Source: Littorina saxatilis (Eukaryota > Mollusca > Gastropoda > Littorinimorpha > Littorinidae). From it: DNA of 64,000 nt. A program made the position numbers and the translations under genes. Positions 48,493-59,043 of this stretch are shown piece by piece. The notes below the pieces were generated by a model. It did not search any database. It was not told where the DNA came from and worked only from the letters and a program-made list of their open reading frames with translations. Every line of letters starts with the position of its first letter. Position 1 is the stretch's first letter. Where the stretch lies: NCBI RefSeq assembly GCF_037325665.1, contig NC_090245.1, positions 48,545,269 to 48,609,268 on the forward strand, read 5' to 3'.

Positions 48493-49515
48493 AATGTATG
48501 TGAGCGATGTGTGTGAGAATGGACGTTTTTCTACCTATGAAGAAGTGTGTGAAAGAACTGGCTACACTGCAAATAGATTGCTTGAGTACAATGTTGTTCG
48601 AATAGCTGTACATCTCCTTTTAAGAAATGTCGATATAAACGATGTAAATTGTTCAGTCTGTGACATTCCGACCTTCTGTGGGAAAAAAGTTAAATCAGTA
48701 AAAGAAATTCGAAAGATTCTGGTAGGAAAACAATACAGCCAACCCTGTTCAGAAGGATTTTGGAGAAGAAAATTAGGATTTGAAATTGACGAAAAGAATT
48801 GGAACTTAGCAGCCACTGTCACTAGTGAAGTTCGATTACGTGTACTGCATTGGAAAATATTGCAAAACATTTATCCAACTAATATTTTATTGTGTAAAAT
48901 GAAAGTGAAGGCTGATAAAAACTGTACATATTGTAAGGATGAACTTGATGTATTGGAGCATTTTTTCTTTGAGTGCCCAACAGTGCTCAGGTTTTGGAAA
49001 TATATTGAAATGTACATTTTAGTAAACATTGGTGAAAGAATTAGGTTGAATGTTACAGATGTGCTTTTTGGTATAAAAAGTAACAGCAAAAATATGAAGA
49101 AGATTAATCACATTATTTTAATCGCAAAGATGTGCGTAAGCATTTTTAAAAAAACCGATTCACGATTAACACTGGAAATTATTTTTGGAAATCATGTTGT
49201 TTTGAGATTTCGTTAGTCTGAAGTTTTATTAATTAAAAACAAATTATTGTTTATTTTCTTTGATATAATGTAAAGACAGCCATACATTATGATGCGAATA
49301 TTGTTTTTAAAAAAAGATCAATATATGATGACATATGATCATTTTGATGCTACACATGTTGACACGTATATTTTTTTCACGTATGACTATTTTTAGTCCT
49401 TTTGTATAATGTACAAGTTTTTCTGAACCGCATGTAAATGAGAGAGTATGTGTGCAAACAGAAAATACAGTTACCATGTTTGTTAAAAAAAAAAATTTAA
49501 AAAAAAATCAAAAAA
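48493..49515 (+). mobile_element. 5'-truncated LINE with 12-bp target duplication
   Basis: Flanked by AATCGAGAAAAT (48481-48492 and 49516-49527), with an A-rich 3' tail (49479-49515). Only the 3' kilobase was inserted, the usual result of incomplete reverse transcription. Different lineage from the two long LINEs (A tail, no RNase H seen). Confidence 0.85.
48494..49216 (+). pseudogene. C-terminal 240 residues of a LINE reverse transcriptase protein
   Basis: Contains VTSEVRLRVLHWKILQNIYP, LLCKMKVKADKNCTYC and ELDVLEHFFFECPTVLRFW: the C-x2-C...H...C C-terminal region typical of L1/Tx1-like LINEs. The catalytic core is missing because of 5' truncation. No stops within; not a functional gene. 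Confidence 0.75.
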
Positions 49516-49589
49516 AATCGAGAAAATGAATTATTGAACCAAGCGCATAGCGCTGAGTTTAATAATTAATTTAAAGATTTGCTCTATAA

Positions 49590-50292
49590 TACCCCTGTCA
49601 CACTAGGGCTGCCTCCTCACGGCGTTCCCGCGGCGTCCAAGAAAAATGAAGAACGCCGAGGTGCGCGCAGTAGGGTCTCATACAGCGCCGGAGCAACGCG
49701 GTGCCATCTTCATTTGACATGGTGGGGTCACCAAGAACGTCATGCAACGGCGCGCACTTTGAGTATGCACAAAGTACGCACCGTCGCTCGGCGTTCTGAT
49801 ATGCGCCGTAGCAGCGCAGTAAGGTCTCGTACAGCCCCACAAGAGCTCCGTTGGCGCGCGGAACGAACGCAGTGGTAGTCGGCAGCGCTTGCACGGAAAC
49901 CTCGCGGAGATGTCACTGCGCTTCTACCGCGTCCATCAGCGTTTGCAGGGCGTTTGCAAGGCGTTTTCATGGAGACCTCATGGAGACGTCACGGAGTCCT
50001 TGGGGATGTCACTGCGCTTCTACTGCGTCCGTCAGCGTTGACAGGGCGTTTGCAAGAAGTTGCCAGTGCGTTGTGAGCCAATCCCGTAACGCAGAGTACA
50101 CGCCCCTGTCGTAAACATGCACTTCCGCTTAATCGACACGCCGTGGACGCGCAGTGACAAATCCTAGCACGCCATGAGCACTCCGTGAGAGCGCAGTCAA
50201 TCGCAGAATTTTCCTGCGATCCCACGGCGCTCTGAGAAATTTACAACGCCGTGCCAACTCCCTGAGGACGCAGCCCTAGGGTGACAGGGGTT
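49590..50292. mobile_element. GC-rich 0.7-kb MITE with TAA duplication
   Basis: Ends ACCCCTGTCACACTAGGGCT(GC) and (GC)AGCCCTAGGGTGACAGGGGT are inverted; flanking TAA at 49587-49589 and 50293-50295 fits PIF/Harbinger. It interrupts CTCTATAAATCTC of the P repeat. Interior is GC-rich with an internal direct repeat around TGTCACTGCGCTTCTAC (49910 and 50008). Arg-rich frames here are by-products of composition. Confidence 0.85.
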
Positions 50293-50520
50293 TAAATCTC
50301 TAAGCGCATACCCATTAGCCGATCAACTGTTTCACATCAGTCATGTGACACCAGTACTTACTGACAATTATTATTATAATTATAATTATTATTATTATTT
50401 AAGTTATTGAGACATCCCAGTGCACTAAGGGATTTATAGAGCAAATCGAGAAAAGTCATTATTGAACGAAGCGCATAGCACTGAGTTCAATAATTATTTT
50501 CGAGAGAGAAAAAAAGAAGA

Positions 50521-51132
50521 TACAACACTCACATTTTGCTACGCGCATTTGAATAGGTAAAACTGTGTGGTCAGGTCGTGGAAGATCTACTTTTGTGTGG
50601 GCTGTCACAAGTGTGTCGTGCTTTCGTCACACGCAAACTCTTGTTTTAATTTCTGTTGGTAAATTCCAGTGTAGCGTTAAGCTAAACAGTGATGATCTTT
50701 CAGAGAGACCTCATTTGAACTCGGAGAAAGGACTGTGTTCTTAGTTATTTTCGATTCGAAACCTCCAGTCGAGCTTCGACGGATTGACTGTGCCGAGTGA
50801 CTCCCCTTGAATTGGCTAAACACCAAGGTCGACGGTTAGCACATTTTCGAAATAAATGTGGCATGTTTCTCGTGTGGTATCTTCACTCATCGGGGAGTCT
50901 GGTACTAAATATGAACTGTAAGAATGCTCTGAACCCTACACGTATTATATCCCCATCGTTTTATTGTTCACATTTGCCCAACATGTTAATTTGCTGAGCG
51001 GGGTTTATGTCGTCTGCTAGGCTATGGCAATCGAACCACTGCCGTCTCATTTCAAAAACAAAAATTGCTCGTCACGTTGCACTGAGTCTGCACGCATGAG
51101 GCAGGCTGGTAATAAGTCTTATATATATGGTA
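50521..51132. other. Gene-free stretch
   Basis: No recognised signal. Confidence 0.4.
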
Positions 51133-51539
51133 CTAGATGATTACCCGCTTCGCCGGGTACCGGCTTCGCCGGGAAGAAATAGAGCCGAATACCCGGCTTC
51201 GCCGGCGAAGGCGCACTGTACGCCGGCTTCGCCGGTTGAGTGGCGCACCGTACGCGATTGACGCCACACGAAGGAAGGGAGATAAACGCGCAAAACACTG
51301 GAGAAGATAAGGAAGAGTTACTCGGAATGGATGTACAGAAAAACCAGAAAAACCAAAATCGGTTCAGCGCTGCGCGCTGAGAGCACGTGTTGAAAATGTT
51401 CATCAACCAGATTGTGTCCGGGGTCTACCTGAATATGCCCACCAAATTTGAAGCAGATCCATTGAGAACTTTGGCCGTGCATAGCGAACAGACAGAAAGA
51501 CAGACAGACAGACACACACACACAAGCCGTATATATAGA
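51133..51539 (-). mobile_element. Helitron-like non-autonomous element, copy 1
   Basis: On the - strand it starts TCTATATATACGG, carries (TCTG)n, and ends with a short GC hairpin (ACCCG...CGGGT) a few bases before CTAG, between A and T flanks. This is the layout of Helitron ends. No Rep/helicase. GGCTTCGCCGG recurs three times within it. Confidence 0.6.
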
Positions 51540-51707
51540 TACTAGAGGAATACCCGGCTTCGCCGGGGTGAATCGCGAGACAGAGACAGACAGCGTGGCG
51601 GTTCATCACAATCACCTCTGCAAGCGAAGTCCTGTCACACGGGATTGAGAATTTTAGAGCTTATTTCTTAGCCCTATATTTTCTGTTGTGGCTTCTCAAA
51701 TGCCAGA

Positions 51708-51719
51708 ACATACAGACAG
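51708..51719. repeat. Target-site duplication of the second LINE
   Basis: ACATACAGACAG, identical to 56783-56794. Confidence 0.93.
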
Positions 51720-52246
51720 TTAAAAATTAATATTAAAAGTCCTACGGTTTTGAGCCATTAAGGACTTGAGTGTTTGTCCGCTCTCAAAAAGAGGAAAGAA
51801 AGAAACAAAAAATAAGGAGAGGAGGGCAGGGGGTGGGGTTGAGTTGACAATTCTCTGTGGAATTTGTTAAAATGAAAAGTAGTTAAGATGTTTCTTGGTA
51901 AGAATTATAAGTCTGTATTCTATATCTTGAATAACGGGCTTGTAATATTATTTTAATTTTATTTCAAATCGAGTTAAAAAGTGGAACCTTTCAGGATCAC
52001 CAATAAAACCAAATAGATGAGCAAGTAAGAGGAACACGAACAATAAATCTCAAAACTTTTTACAAATAAAAGGATTAAGATGTAAGCCACGAAGGCCGTG
52101 GTAATAAAAACAATATGTACAGTTTGGCGACTAGTGGGCCTTGGGTGAGGATATGTTGTCTAGAAGGTAGTCGCTGGAATCAGGAGGGATGGCGGGAGCC
52201 ACTCGACCTCAAACTGAAACACGCTGATGTGATAATCTGGGCTTAG

Positions 52247-55200
52247 TTATACCCACAGCCCCATGTCCGAGTCCCTGACCAGTCGGCACAGCAGCAAGCT
52301 GTGTGACCAGCCTAGAGAACTGCTACTGCGCAGATAATCCTGGGGACTCAGACCATGGAGCTGCATATGGTCATATAAGGTTTTAAAGGTAATTCTATTT
52401 GTAGCGCATGGAGCGAAAATGTGTTGAAATGAATAGGGTTCTCCACAATGGCAGGACTTGTTAAAGATATGGAAGCGGCAGCCGCCGGCACGGAGGCGTC
52501 TGAAGATAGTGAGGAGGTTTGTTGGGAGATCGGGGTGTAGATCGTTCATATCAATGGGTTGATAGGACAGAGATGTTACGTACTGACTTCGAATGAGTTT
52601 ACGGATTTTACTGTAGAACTCGGTTACTGAGTAGCCGATGTTAGTGTTAGCTGGGCTATATTCTGCCGCTTCTTTGGCAGCGACATCCGCCAGTTCATTT
52701 CCCCGGACCCCTACGTGAGAGGGGACCCAGAGAAATGATACGGATGTGCCGGATGAGATTAACTGGTGACATATAAAGAGGATTTCTCTTTGTAGCTCTG
52801 CCCGATTTGATGTGTTTCGATGCAGAGCTTGTAATGAAGAGCGCGAGTCAGAGCAGAAAACTACCGCACGCGGTGTGACTGGGAGGTCATTTATAAAAGT
52901 GCATGCCATGAGCAAGGCAAATAGCTCGGCTGAGAATATGGAGATGTCTTTATTAAGAGTATATTTCCTTGAGATTTTGAGATCTGGGATCACAAAGGCG
53001 CAGCCAACGCTGCCGTCTGCAAATTTGGATCCGTCAGTAAAGACTTTTAAATGCTCCGAGAATTTGTAGTTTAGGGTTTCTTTTGTAACAGTAGCTAGGT
53101 AGACGGGGTTATCTTTTTTGGTAGTATTATCTTCACTGTCGTATATGATAGTAGGGGTTTCCTCAAGCCAAGGCGGGTAGGAGGGCGGGGGGACCCTGGC
53201 CAGCTCACTGACCTTCACCCCGCTATCGGCTAGAATGCGGTTTACTGTGTCGGATAAGGGTAGCGTTTTGGCCAAGAGTTGAGTGCTATGTTTGGTGTTG
53301 GCCTCATAATTTTGGTGCTGAGGAAAAAAGTCAGTCAGGACCTCGCAGGCAGAGTTCTCTACCGCGTGGGCTCTGACAGCATACTGAGCTGAACGGAGTT
53401 TTATCTCATCCACAAGGGGCAGCCACCCACACTCGCTGTAGACTCGACTCTTACTCGCTTGTTGGGAGAGTCCCAGAGCTATTTTGAGCGCCCTGCACTC
53501 TATAATAGCCAGTTTTTTCATGAGCGCCGGGCGCGTCGCGAAATAAGCTTCGCACCCGTAAAGGAGGCGGGAGCGAATTAATGCCCGCACTACCTCTGTG
53601 AAACACTTACGTCCTCTGGCCCAGGATTGGGACGCCAGGTAGCGTATGATATAAAGATCCTTGTTGGCCTTATTGATCAGATGTTCGATATGACTGGTCC
53701 AGTTAAGTCGGGTATCGATGATAACGCCGAGGAACTTAACTTCTGAGCTCGGTTTGATAATATCACAACCTATCTTTATACTGCAGTTCCTGTACAGTTG
53801 TCTACGGGAGACAACAAGAAAGACTGTTTTATTTGAGGCTAGTTGGAAGCCGTTGGTGTACATATATTGACAGAGGTTGTCGATTTTAGTTTGGTAAGAA
53901 GATAAGTCAACAGTGTTGGTAACTCTGTTATGGCGTGGTCTATTAGTGTCTATTAAGGCGAGGTCGTCCGCATACAGAAGTACACTGGCACCGTCAACCT
54001 TAACAGAAGTAATGTCATAGAGCATGATGCTGAATAAGTTTGGCGCGATGATACTGCCCTGGGGAACCCCCATGTCCAGCGCATGGGTTTCGGACACCGA
54101 AGAGCCCACTCGGACAGACATCTTGCGATTGCTGATGAAGTTTTTGATGAATTGGTACATGTGGCCAGAGACACCGATTCTGCCGAGTTTTAGGAGTAGA
54201 CGAGCATGCCAGACGCTGTCGTACGCAGATTTAATATCAAAGAAGGTTCCAAGAAGAGAATTATTACTATGTGCCAAGGTCTTTTTGATTTTTTCAGTGA
54301 CGTGCACAATGTGGTCCGCACACGAACGACCTTGCCTAAAACCTGCCTGGCATGTAGGAATGATATTGTGTTTATTGAGGTGGAACTCCAGCCTCTGGTT
54401 CACCACACGCTCAAAGATCTTGCTGAGGTGGGGGGTTAGTGATATGGGGCGGTAACTGCCAGGTAGATTGCCCGGTTTTCCGCTCTTCAATATTGCTACT
54501 ACTTGTGAGTCTGACCACGCTGCGGGGATAGTATCCTTTAACCAGCATAGGTTGAAAAACTGAGTGAGCAACTTAACAAAGTTAGGTGGTAGATGTTTTA
54601 TCATGTGATATGATATTGGGTCTAAACCTGTGGATTTTATTGGGTCTTTCACAGAAGAGATGGCGTTTTGGACTTCTTTTGCCTTAAACATGCAGTTTAT
54701 AGGCAACTGGTTGTCATCTGGGGGGTATGTGAAACCCTTCTCCTGATCTAACCTATAATTGAGTCGTTCAGTATCTAGGGATTTTGATTGACTATTTTTG
54801 GCAAAGGTATCTGCTAATAGGTTTGCCTTTTCAGAGTCAGTTGTGGTCATTTTATCACCCGATAGTAGTGGCTTTTCTTTAGTTCTGTATCTACATTTAA
54901 ATCTGCGGATTTTCTTCCAGATTTTGCCACAGTCTTTGTAATCTTTAGTTTCTTTGTGGACAAAGTTTTCCCAGTTTTGAAGTTTAGCCTCAGCGGTGAT
55001 CTGGTTAAATTGTATTTCAGCTGACTTCATATTCGTGAAGTTAGCGTCTGAGCAGTGCCTGAGATATGTCCTAATGTGATATCGCTTGTTTGCCAAGGCC
55101 TCATCACAGTCTGCATTCCACCACTCATTCCTTTTGGCCTTACAGTTAGGATTTACTGATTTAAGCGGAATGTGATTATTGGCAGCAGTGAGTATACATT

Positions 55201-56068
55201 GACGTATGTTATTGTAAGAGGCTTCGATGTCATCCGTAAGGAGAGTTTCCTCCCTGACACCCTCGAGCTCCGCACGGAAGCTGTCCCAATTTGCCTGTTT
55301 GTAATTGTACTTTTTTCTGACCTCCGAGTTATTGCGATTAGGGGCGAAGTGGCGGAAGGTAAGAACAATGGGTAAGTGATCGGAGCCGAGGGCGTCCGGG
55401 AAAACGTTCCAGTCGATGTCAGTGACTATGGCATTTGAGCAAAGGGAGAGATCGATTGCTGACGGGGAATGGTCAGCTCTGTCTGGAAGTCTGGTTGCCG
55501 AGCCATCGTTTAGTATACAAAAGTCAGTTTCCAAAATGACGTCAGCAAGGTTGCTATTGGCATGTTTGTATCTAGGGTTAGCAGAGTCCCACAGAGGGTG
55601 GTGATTATTAAAATCACCCATCACGCACCAGTGTGCCCTGCCATGATCCAGGGATTTTAGCCAGTCGGTAGTTCCTTTTTTATTACACCCGTGGGGGTAA
55701 TATATGTTAACTATGTTGAGGTTTTTGGATCCTTTTATTTCGATTTCAACAGCACATGTACTGAGATTTTCTGAACTAGGGATGAGAGGTGCAAAGGGTT
55801 TGTAATTTAAGGAAGACTTTAGATAAATAGCTGTTTGAATGAGTTGCCCTGAGCCCTTTTGCTCTACTATGGGAGGGAAGTCAAAACCATCTATAGAAGG
55901 CAGTAGGGAGCGTTTTCTCTTGACTGACTGGATAACTAAGATGTCAGCAGAGTGATTTGATATATAATTATATAGCTGAGAGAAGTTAGAGTTGATAGAG
56001 CGACAGTTCCACTGTAATATGATAAATCCGTGACCGCTTTCACTTTGTTCAGCCATTTTAACACGCAC
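52247..56068 (-). CDS. LINE ORF2: endonuclease, reverse transcriptase, RNase H
   Basis: 1273 residues. Endonuclease from about residue 15 (ILQWNCRSINSN, GDFNNHHPLWD, GSDHLPIVLTF). Reverse transcriptase about 500-790 with SYRPISLTPHLSKIFERVV, AGFRQGRSCADHI, FDIKSAYDSVW, GVPQGSIIAPNLFS and YADDLALID near 700. RNase H about 1005-1130: FTDGSKFADGS, SAELFALLMA, CSDSRSSL and GNELADVAAKEA, all four acidic residues present. C-terminal CHCGEPYSFQHIFAPC zinc motif near 1206. Oddity: where LINE endonucleases read QET, this copy reads IQSVKRK, so the metal-binding Glu is missing. ORF2 starts 36 bases after ORF1 ends, so reinitiation is plausible. MAEQ at 56056 is an alternative start. Confidence 0.93.
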   Translation of the reverse strand: MRVKMAEQSESGHGFIILQWNCRSINSNFSQLYNYISNHSADILVIQSVKRKRSLLPSIDGFDFPPIVEQKGSGQLIQTAIYLKSSLNYKPFAPLIPSSENLSTCAVEIEIKGSKNLNIVNIYYPHGCNKKGTTDWLKSLDHGRAHWCVMGDFNNHHPLWDSANPRYKHANSNLADVILETDFCILNDGSATRLPDRADHSPSAIDLSLCSNAIVTDIDWNVFPDALGSDHLPIVLTFRHFAPNRNNSEVRKKYNYKQANWDSFRAELEGVREETLLTDDIEASYNNIRQCILTAANNHIPLKSVNPNCKAKRNEWWNADCDEALANKRYHIRTYLRHCSDANFTNMKSAEIQFNQITAEAKLQNWENFVHKETKDYKDCGKIWKKIRRFKCRYRTKEKPLLSGDKMTTTDSEKANLLADTFAKNSQSKSLDTERLNYRLDQEKGFTYPPDDNQLPINCMFKAKEVQNAISSVKDPIKSTGLDPISYHMIKHLPPNFVKLLTQFFNLCWLKDTIPAAWSDSQVVAILKSGKPGNLPGSYRPISLTPHLSKIFERVVNQRLEFHLNKHNIIPTCQAGFRQGRSCADHIVHVTEKIKKTLAHSNNSLLGTFFDIKSAYDSVWHARLLLKLGRIGVSGHMYQFIKNFISNRKMSVRVGSSVSETHALDMGVPQGSIIAPNLFSIMLYDITSVKVDGASVLLYADDLALIDTNRPRHNRVTNTVDLSSYQTKIDNLCQYMYTNGFQLASNKTVFLVVSRRQLYRNCSIKIGCDIIKPSSEVKFLGVIIDTRLNWTSHIEHLINKANKDLYIIRYLASQSWARGRKCFTEVVRALIRSRLLYGCEAYFATRPALMKKLAIIECRALKIALGLSQQASKSRVYSECGWLPLVDEIKLRSAQYAVRAHAVENSACEVLTDFFPQHQNYEANTKHSTQLLAKTLPLSDTVNRILADSGVKVSELARVPPPSYPPWLEETPTIIYDSEDNTTKKDNPVYLATVTKETLNYKFSEHLKVFTDGSKFADGSVGCAFVIPDLKISRKYTLNKDISIFSAELFALLMACTFINDLPVTPRAVVFCSDSRSSLQALHRNTSNRAELQREILFICHQLISSGTSVSFLWVPSHVGVRGNELADVAAKEAAEYSPANTNIGYSVTEFYSKIRKLIRSQYVTSLSYQPIDMNDLHPDLPTNLLTIFRRLRAGGCRFHIFNKSCHCGEPYSFQHIFAPCATNRITFKTLYDHMQLHGLSPQDYLRSSSSLGWSHSLLLCRLVRDSDMGLWV

Positions 56069-56103
56069 AAAGAAGGTAAGTTAAAGGGCAGATTTAAAAT
56101 AGG

Positions 56104-56742
56104 TTAAAAAGTGGTTTTGACAGCTTTCATATCCGTCACGGACAACTGCTTGGCACCAGCAAGGGCGCCCAGCGCCAGAGTGGCGCCGCCCGGAATGAAG
56201 CGTTCAACCTTGGTGTTGGAGAGTTGTGTGTATGTAGCTGAGAGGGAGTCGATCAGGTCGAGAGGACTCTGCATCTGTCTGGCCTTAACCATGAAGCCGA
56301 GGCACTGCTCGATGAAACCTTGAAGGCCTCTTTGTTGTTCATTTAAATTTGCATATTGCTCTCCTGTTTTTAGCTTATCTAGTGCAGCGTCGGCTAGCTC
56401 AAGCTCTGCCTTCTCCTGCTCCTCCCTCATCTGCTGCTTTATTTCCTGTTCAGTTTTAAGTTTGTATTCTCTGAATCTCTGGGCCAATCCCTCCTCCATT
56501 CTCCCCATCAACCTCTCGAAGAGCTGCTCTTCTTTCGAGTCCTCCTTCCTGTTCTGGGCTTTGCGTAGGAGGGAGGCCTTTAACCCGGGGGTCCCATGAA
56601 GCGGCGCCTCTGCCCGAGCCGTCTGAGACTTACAGGGCGCCTGGGGGCCAGGATTTGGATTTTGCGAAGTTGTTTGGTGCTTCGCGGTTGCAGCAGAACT
56701 GTCCGCATGAACTGGAAGGAGTGTATTGTCATGTTCGGTCAT
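56104..56742 (-). CDS. LINE ORF1: coiled-coil protein
   Basis: Start chosen at MTEHDNTLLPVH because the upstream ATG at 56784 lies in the target duplication. About 212 residues: a Pro/Ala/Gln-rich N-terminus (residues 1-60), then a strongly charged helical stretch (EEQLFERLMGRMEEGLAQRF, EIKQQMREEQEKAELELADA) predicted to form a coiled coil, then a Gly/Ala-rich tail (PGGATLALGALAGAKQ). No CCHC knuckle is seen, unlike many I-group ORF1 proteins. It probably binds element RNA (inference from position). Confidence 0.8.
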   Translation of the reverse strand: MTEHDNTLLPVHADSSAATAKHQTTSQNPNPGPQAPCKSQTARAEAPLHGTPGLKASLLRKAQNRKEDSKEEQLFERLMGRMEEGLAQRFREYKLKTEQEIKQQMREEQEKAELELADAALDKLKTGEQYANLNEQQRGLQGFIEQCLGFMVKARQMQSPLDLIDSLSATYTQLSNTKVERFIPGGATLALGALAGAKQLSVTDMKAVKTTF

Positions 56743-56875
56743 TTTGTTTTTGATTTCTTGTATTTTATTTACTTGCCTACACACATACAGACAGACAAAA
56801 GCCGCTAGACCCCATCACAAACAGAACTCTACAATCAACAGGTTTTTTCCCACACACACACACAAACACACACAC

Positions 56876-57740
56876 AGAGAAGCCGTATATATATAATATG
56901 TATATCTATATCTATAAATATATAGAGATAGGTGAGTGTATTTTTTGCGTGGCTATAAATTGATTCGACCTTTTCACTTTGACAGTACGAACAACTTACG
57001 GGTGCAAGGGAAGCGTTCTGGACAGCGCAGTGACATTCTAAAAATAGTACCTCAGAAACGGGAATTTGGGGTGAACGGTGCGACAGAGACAGACAGCGTG
57101 GCGGTTCACCACAATCACCTTTGAAAGGCGAAGTCCTGTCAAACGGGATTGAGAATTTTAGAGCTTATTTCTTAGCCCTATATTATCTGCTGTGGCTTCT
57201 CACATGCCAGAACATACAGACAGACAAAAGCCGCTAGACCCCATCACAAACAGAACTCTATAATACATAGGTTTTTGCCTACACACACACACAAACACAC
57301 ACACACACAGAGAAGCCGTATATATATATGCATATCTGTATCTATAAATATATAGAGATAGGTGAGAGTGTATTTTTCGCGTGGCTATAAATTGATTCGA
57401 CCTTTTCACTTTGACAGTAAGAACAACTTACGGGTGCAAGGGAAGCGTTGTGGACAGCGCAGTGGACAGCGCAGTGACATTCTAAAAATAGTAATAGTAA
57501 CTTAGAACTGAACGGGAAAGCCACACGAAGGAAGGGAGATAAACGCCAAACACTGGAGAAGATAAGGAAGAGTTACTTATAATGGTGAAATGAACGCAAA
57601 AACGAAAATGAGTTCAGCGCTGCGCGCTGAGAGCCCGTGTTGAAATATCTCATCGATGATATTGTGTCCGGGGTGTAGCTGAATACGGTGTCCAAATTTG
57701 AAAAAGATCCACCGAGAACTTTGGCGTTGTGATGTGGTGT
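56876..57740. repeat. Tandem duplication of about 430 bp within the Helitron-like cluster
   Basis: GAGAAGCCGTATATATAT through GGTGAGTGTATTTTT, the CGTGGCTATAAATTGATTCG block and the TTACGGGTGCAAGGGAAGCG block occur at 56876-57040 and again at 57310-57470. Confidence 0.85.
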
Positions 57741-57951
57741 AGCGGCTATGGTGTGTCGGTATGGGGGCCCGGGTAAGCTGAGGTGGAACCAAAATAGCTG
57801 AGGTGGAACCAAAATCGGTTCCGCGCTGCGCGCTGAGAGCACTTGTTGAAATATCTCATCGATGAGGTTGTGTCCGGGGTCTCTCTGAATAAGCCCACCA
57901 AATTTGAAGCAGATCCATCGAGAACCTTGGCCGCGCATCGCGCACAGACAC

Positions 57952-57982
<31 letters not shown>

Positions 57983-57997
57983 CTAGTCGTATATATA
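57525..57997 (-). mobile_element. Partial Helitron-like unit
   Basis: Shares CACACGAAGGAAGGGAGATA, CACTGGAGAAGATAAGGAAG and TCAGCGCTGCGCGCTGAGAG with copy 1 and ends (CAGA)n then TCGTATATATATATAGA. Two internal copies of the CGCTGCGCGCTGAGAGC block (57617 and 57825). Confidence 0.6.
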
Positions 57998-58549
57998 TAT
58001 AGAAGATAGAAGAACGTTCTAAACCCTACACGCTTTCGATTCCGATTGTTCTTGCCTTGAAATAATAATTCGGAAACCATTCATTTACTGAACTGATGCA
58101 GTCGTATTTCAGTGTAGTCTGCTACGTATGTCAGAGTCGAGTCAGTCGACTTCCAAATGCTGATCTAGCTGGTATACGTTATCGGAATAACACTTGTGTT
58201 TTCTGTTAGCTGCTGGGAATTGTATACTAACTCATCATTTGGTAATGTGGATAATAAGCTACATGCCACTAACACGGCATAATAATGAGAAGAATCTTCG
58301 CAAGTCGAAACTGAAAAATTAGACACAGCGGGTTCTATTTTTAGAGCAGTGGCAACTGTGGCACAGGCACATGCAATCTGTCAGAAAAAAACCCACTTCT
58401 GCTTTAATTGAGAAGCAGGAAATTTATGGTCATTTGGTATTGTGGAGAATATAAGCTACATGTCATTAATTAATTCTGAGGATGAGACACAGTCTCGATT
58501 AGGCAAAGGGCAGAAGAATACGCTCTGTGGAAAAGTTAGCGCACTCCAA
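57998..58549. other. Gene-free stretch
   Basis: Two blocks with CATTTGGTA(A/T)TGTGGA and ATAAGCTACATG (58235-58265, 58430-58462) suggest a local duplication. No coding signal. Confidence 0.4.
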
Positions 58550-58790
58550 GAGTGCGCTAACAGTTTTAGCGCATCGCCATTAGCCAATCAACTGGTTCAC
58601 ATCAGTCATGTGACACCAGTACTTTCTGACAATTGTTGTTATTATTATTATTTTTTTTAGTTATTGAGACATCACAGTGCGCTATGTGATTTATAGAGCA
58701 AATCGAGAACATTAATTATTGAACGAAGCGAAGATTTGCTCTAAAAATCTGTTAGCGCACTGTGATTGTTTCAATAACAATATTGTCAGT
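58550..58790. mobile_element. Palindromic repeat P, second copy
   Basis: Left end TTAGCGCACTCCAAGAGTGCGCTAA is itself a palindrome; AGTCATGTGACACCAGTACT at 58602; ATTTATAGAGCAAATCGAGA at 58690; inverted TTTGCTCTAAAAATCTG at 58736. Related to 50286-50520. Confidence 0.7.
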
Positions 58791-59043
58791 AACCACAAGA
58801 TATTAGAACGTTTGACCATGCACATATTTTCTGCGGGCGTATGGATAACTTTGTGAGTAGGTCGACTTAGATCTACGTTTCTTGTGTATGCTGGCCTGCA
58901 ATGCATTTCACTTGCAGACAAACGCTTACCTTATTTTCATTTCTTTGGTGAATTTTTGTGTATCTGTATTCTAGAATGTGCAATATTTCATGTAGACTTG
59001 ATTTCAACTGGGTTCAAAAATGCGCTGAGTTATTTGCGGTTCT

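Larger units (their letters stand above)
48425..50520. mobile_element. Palindromic repeat P carrying nested LINE and MITE insertions
   Basis: Defined by GATTTATAGAGCAAATCGAG (48468, 50427, inverted near 49577) and by AGTCATGTGACACCAGTACT (50339, also 58602). Removing the LINE (48493-49515) and MITE (49590-50292) leaves a compact unit of about 370 bp with inverted arms. A related copy is at 58550-58790. Confidence 0.65.
51720..56782 (-). mobile_element. Full-length two-ORF LINE with RNase H
   Basis: 5.06 kb, both ORFs open, perfect 12-bp duplication, 3' untranslated region at 51720-52246 and only about 40 bases before ORF1. I superfamily by domain content; a different lineage from the LINE at 11018. 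Recent insertion. Confidence 0.93.
51542..56928 (-). mobile_element. Helitron-like element, copy 2, split by a LINE
   Basis: Adjacent to copy 1 (separated only by TA). The - strand 3' end has hairpin ACCCGGC-GAA-GCCGGGT followed by CTAG at 51542. The LINE at 51720-56782 sits inside it; after it the element resumes (CAAAAGCCGCTAGACCCC) and ends ATATATAGAGA|T near 56928. Related partial units continue to 57997. Confidence 0.6.

Noticed and set aside
49579-50225. Arg/Ala-rich open frames
   Set aside because: They lie wholly inside the GC-rich MITE and are open on several frames because of composition.
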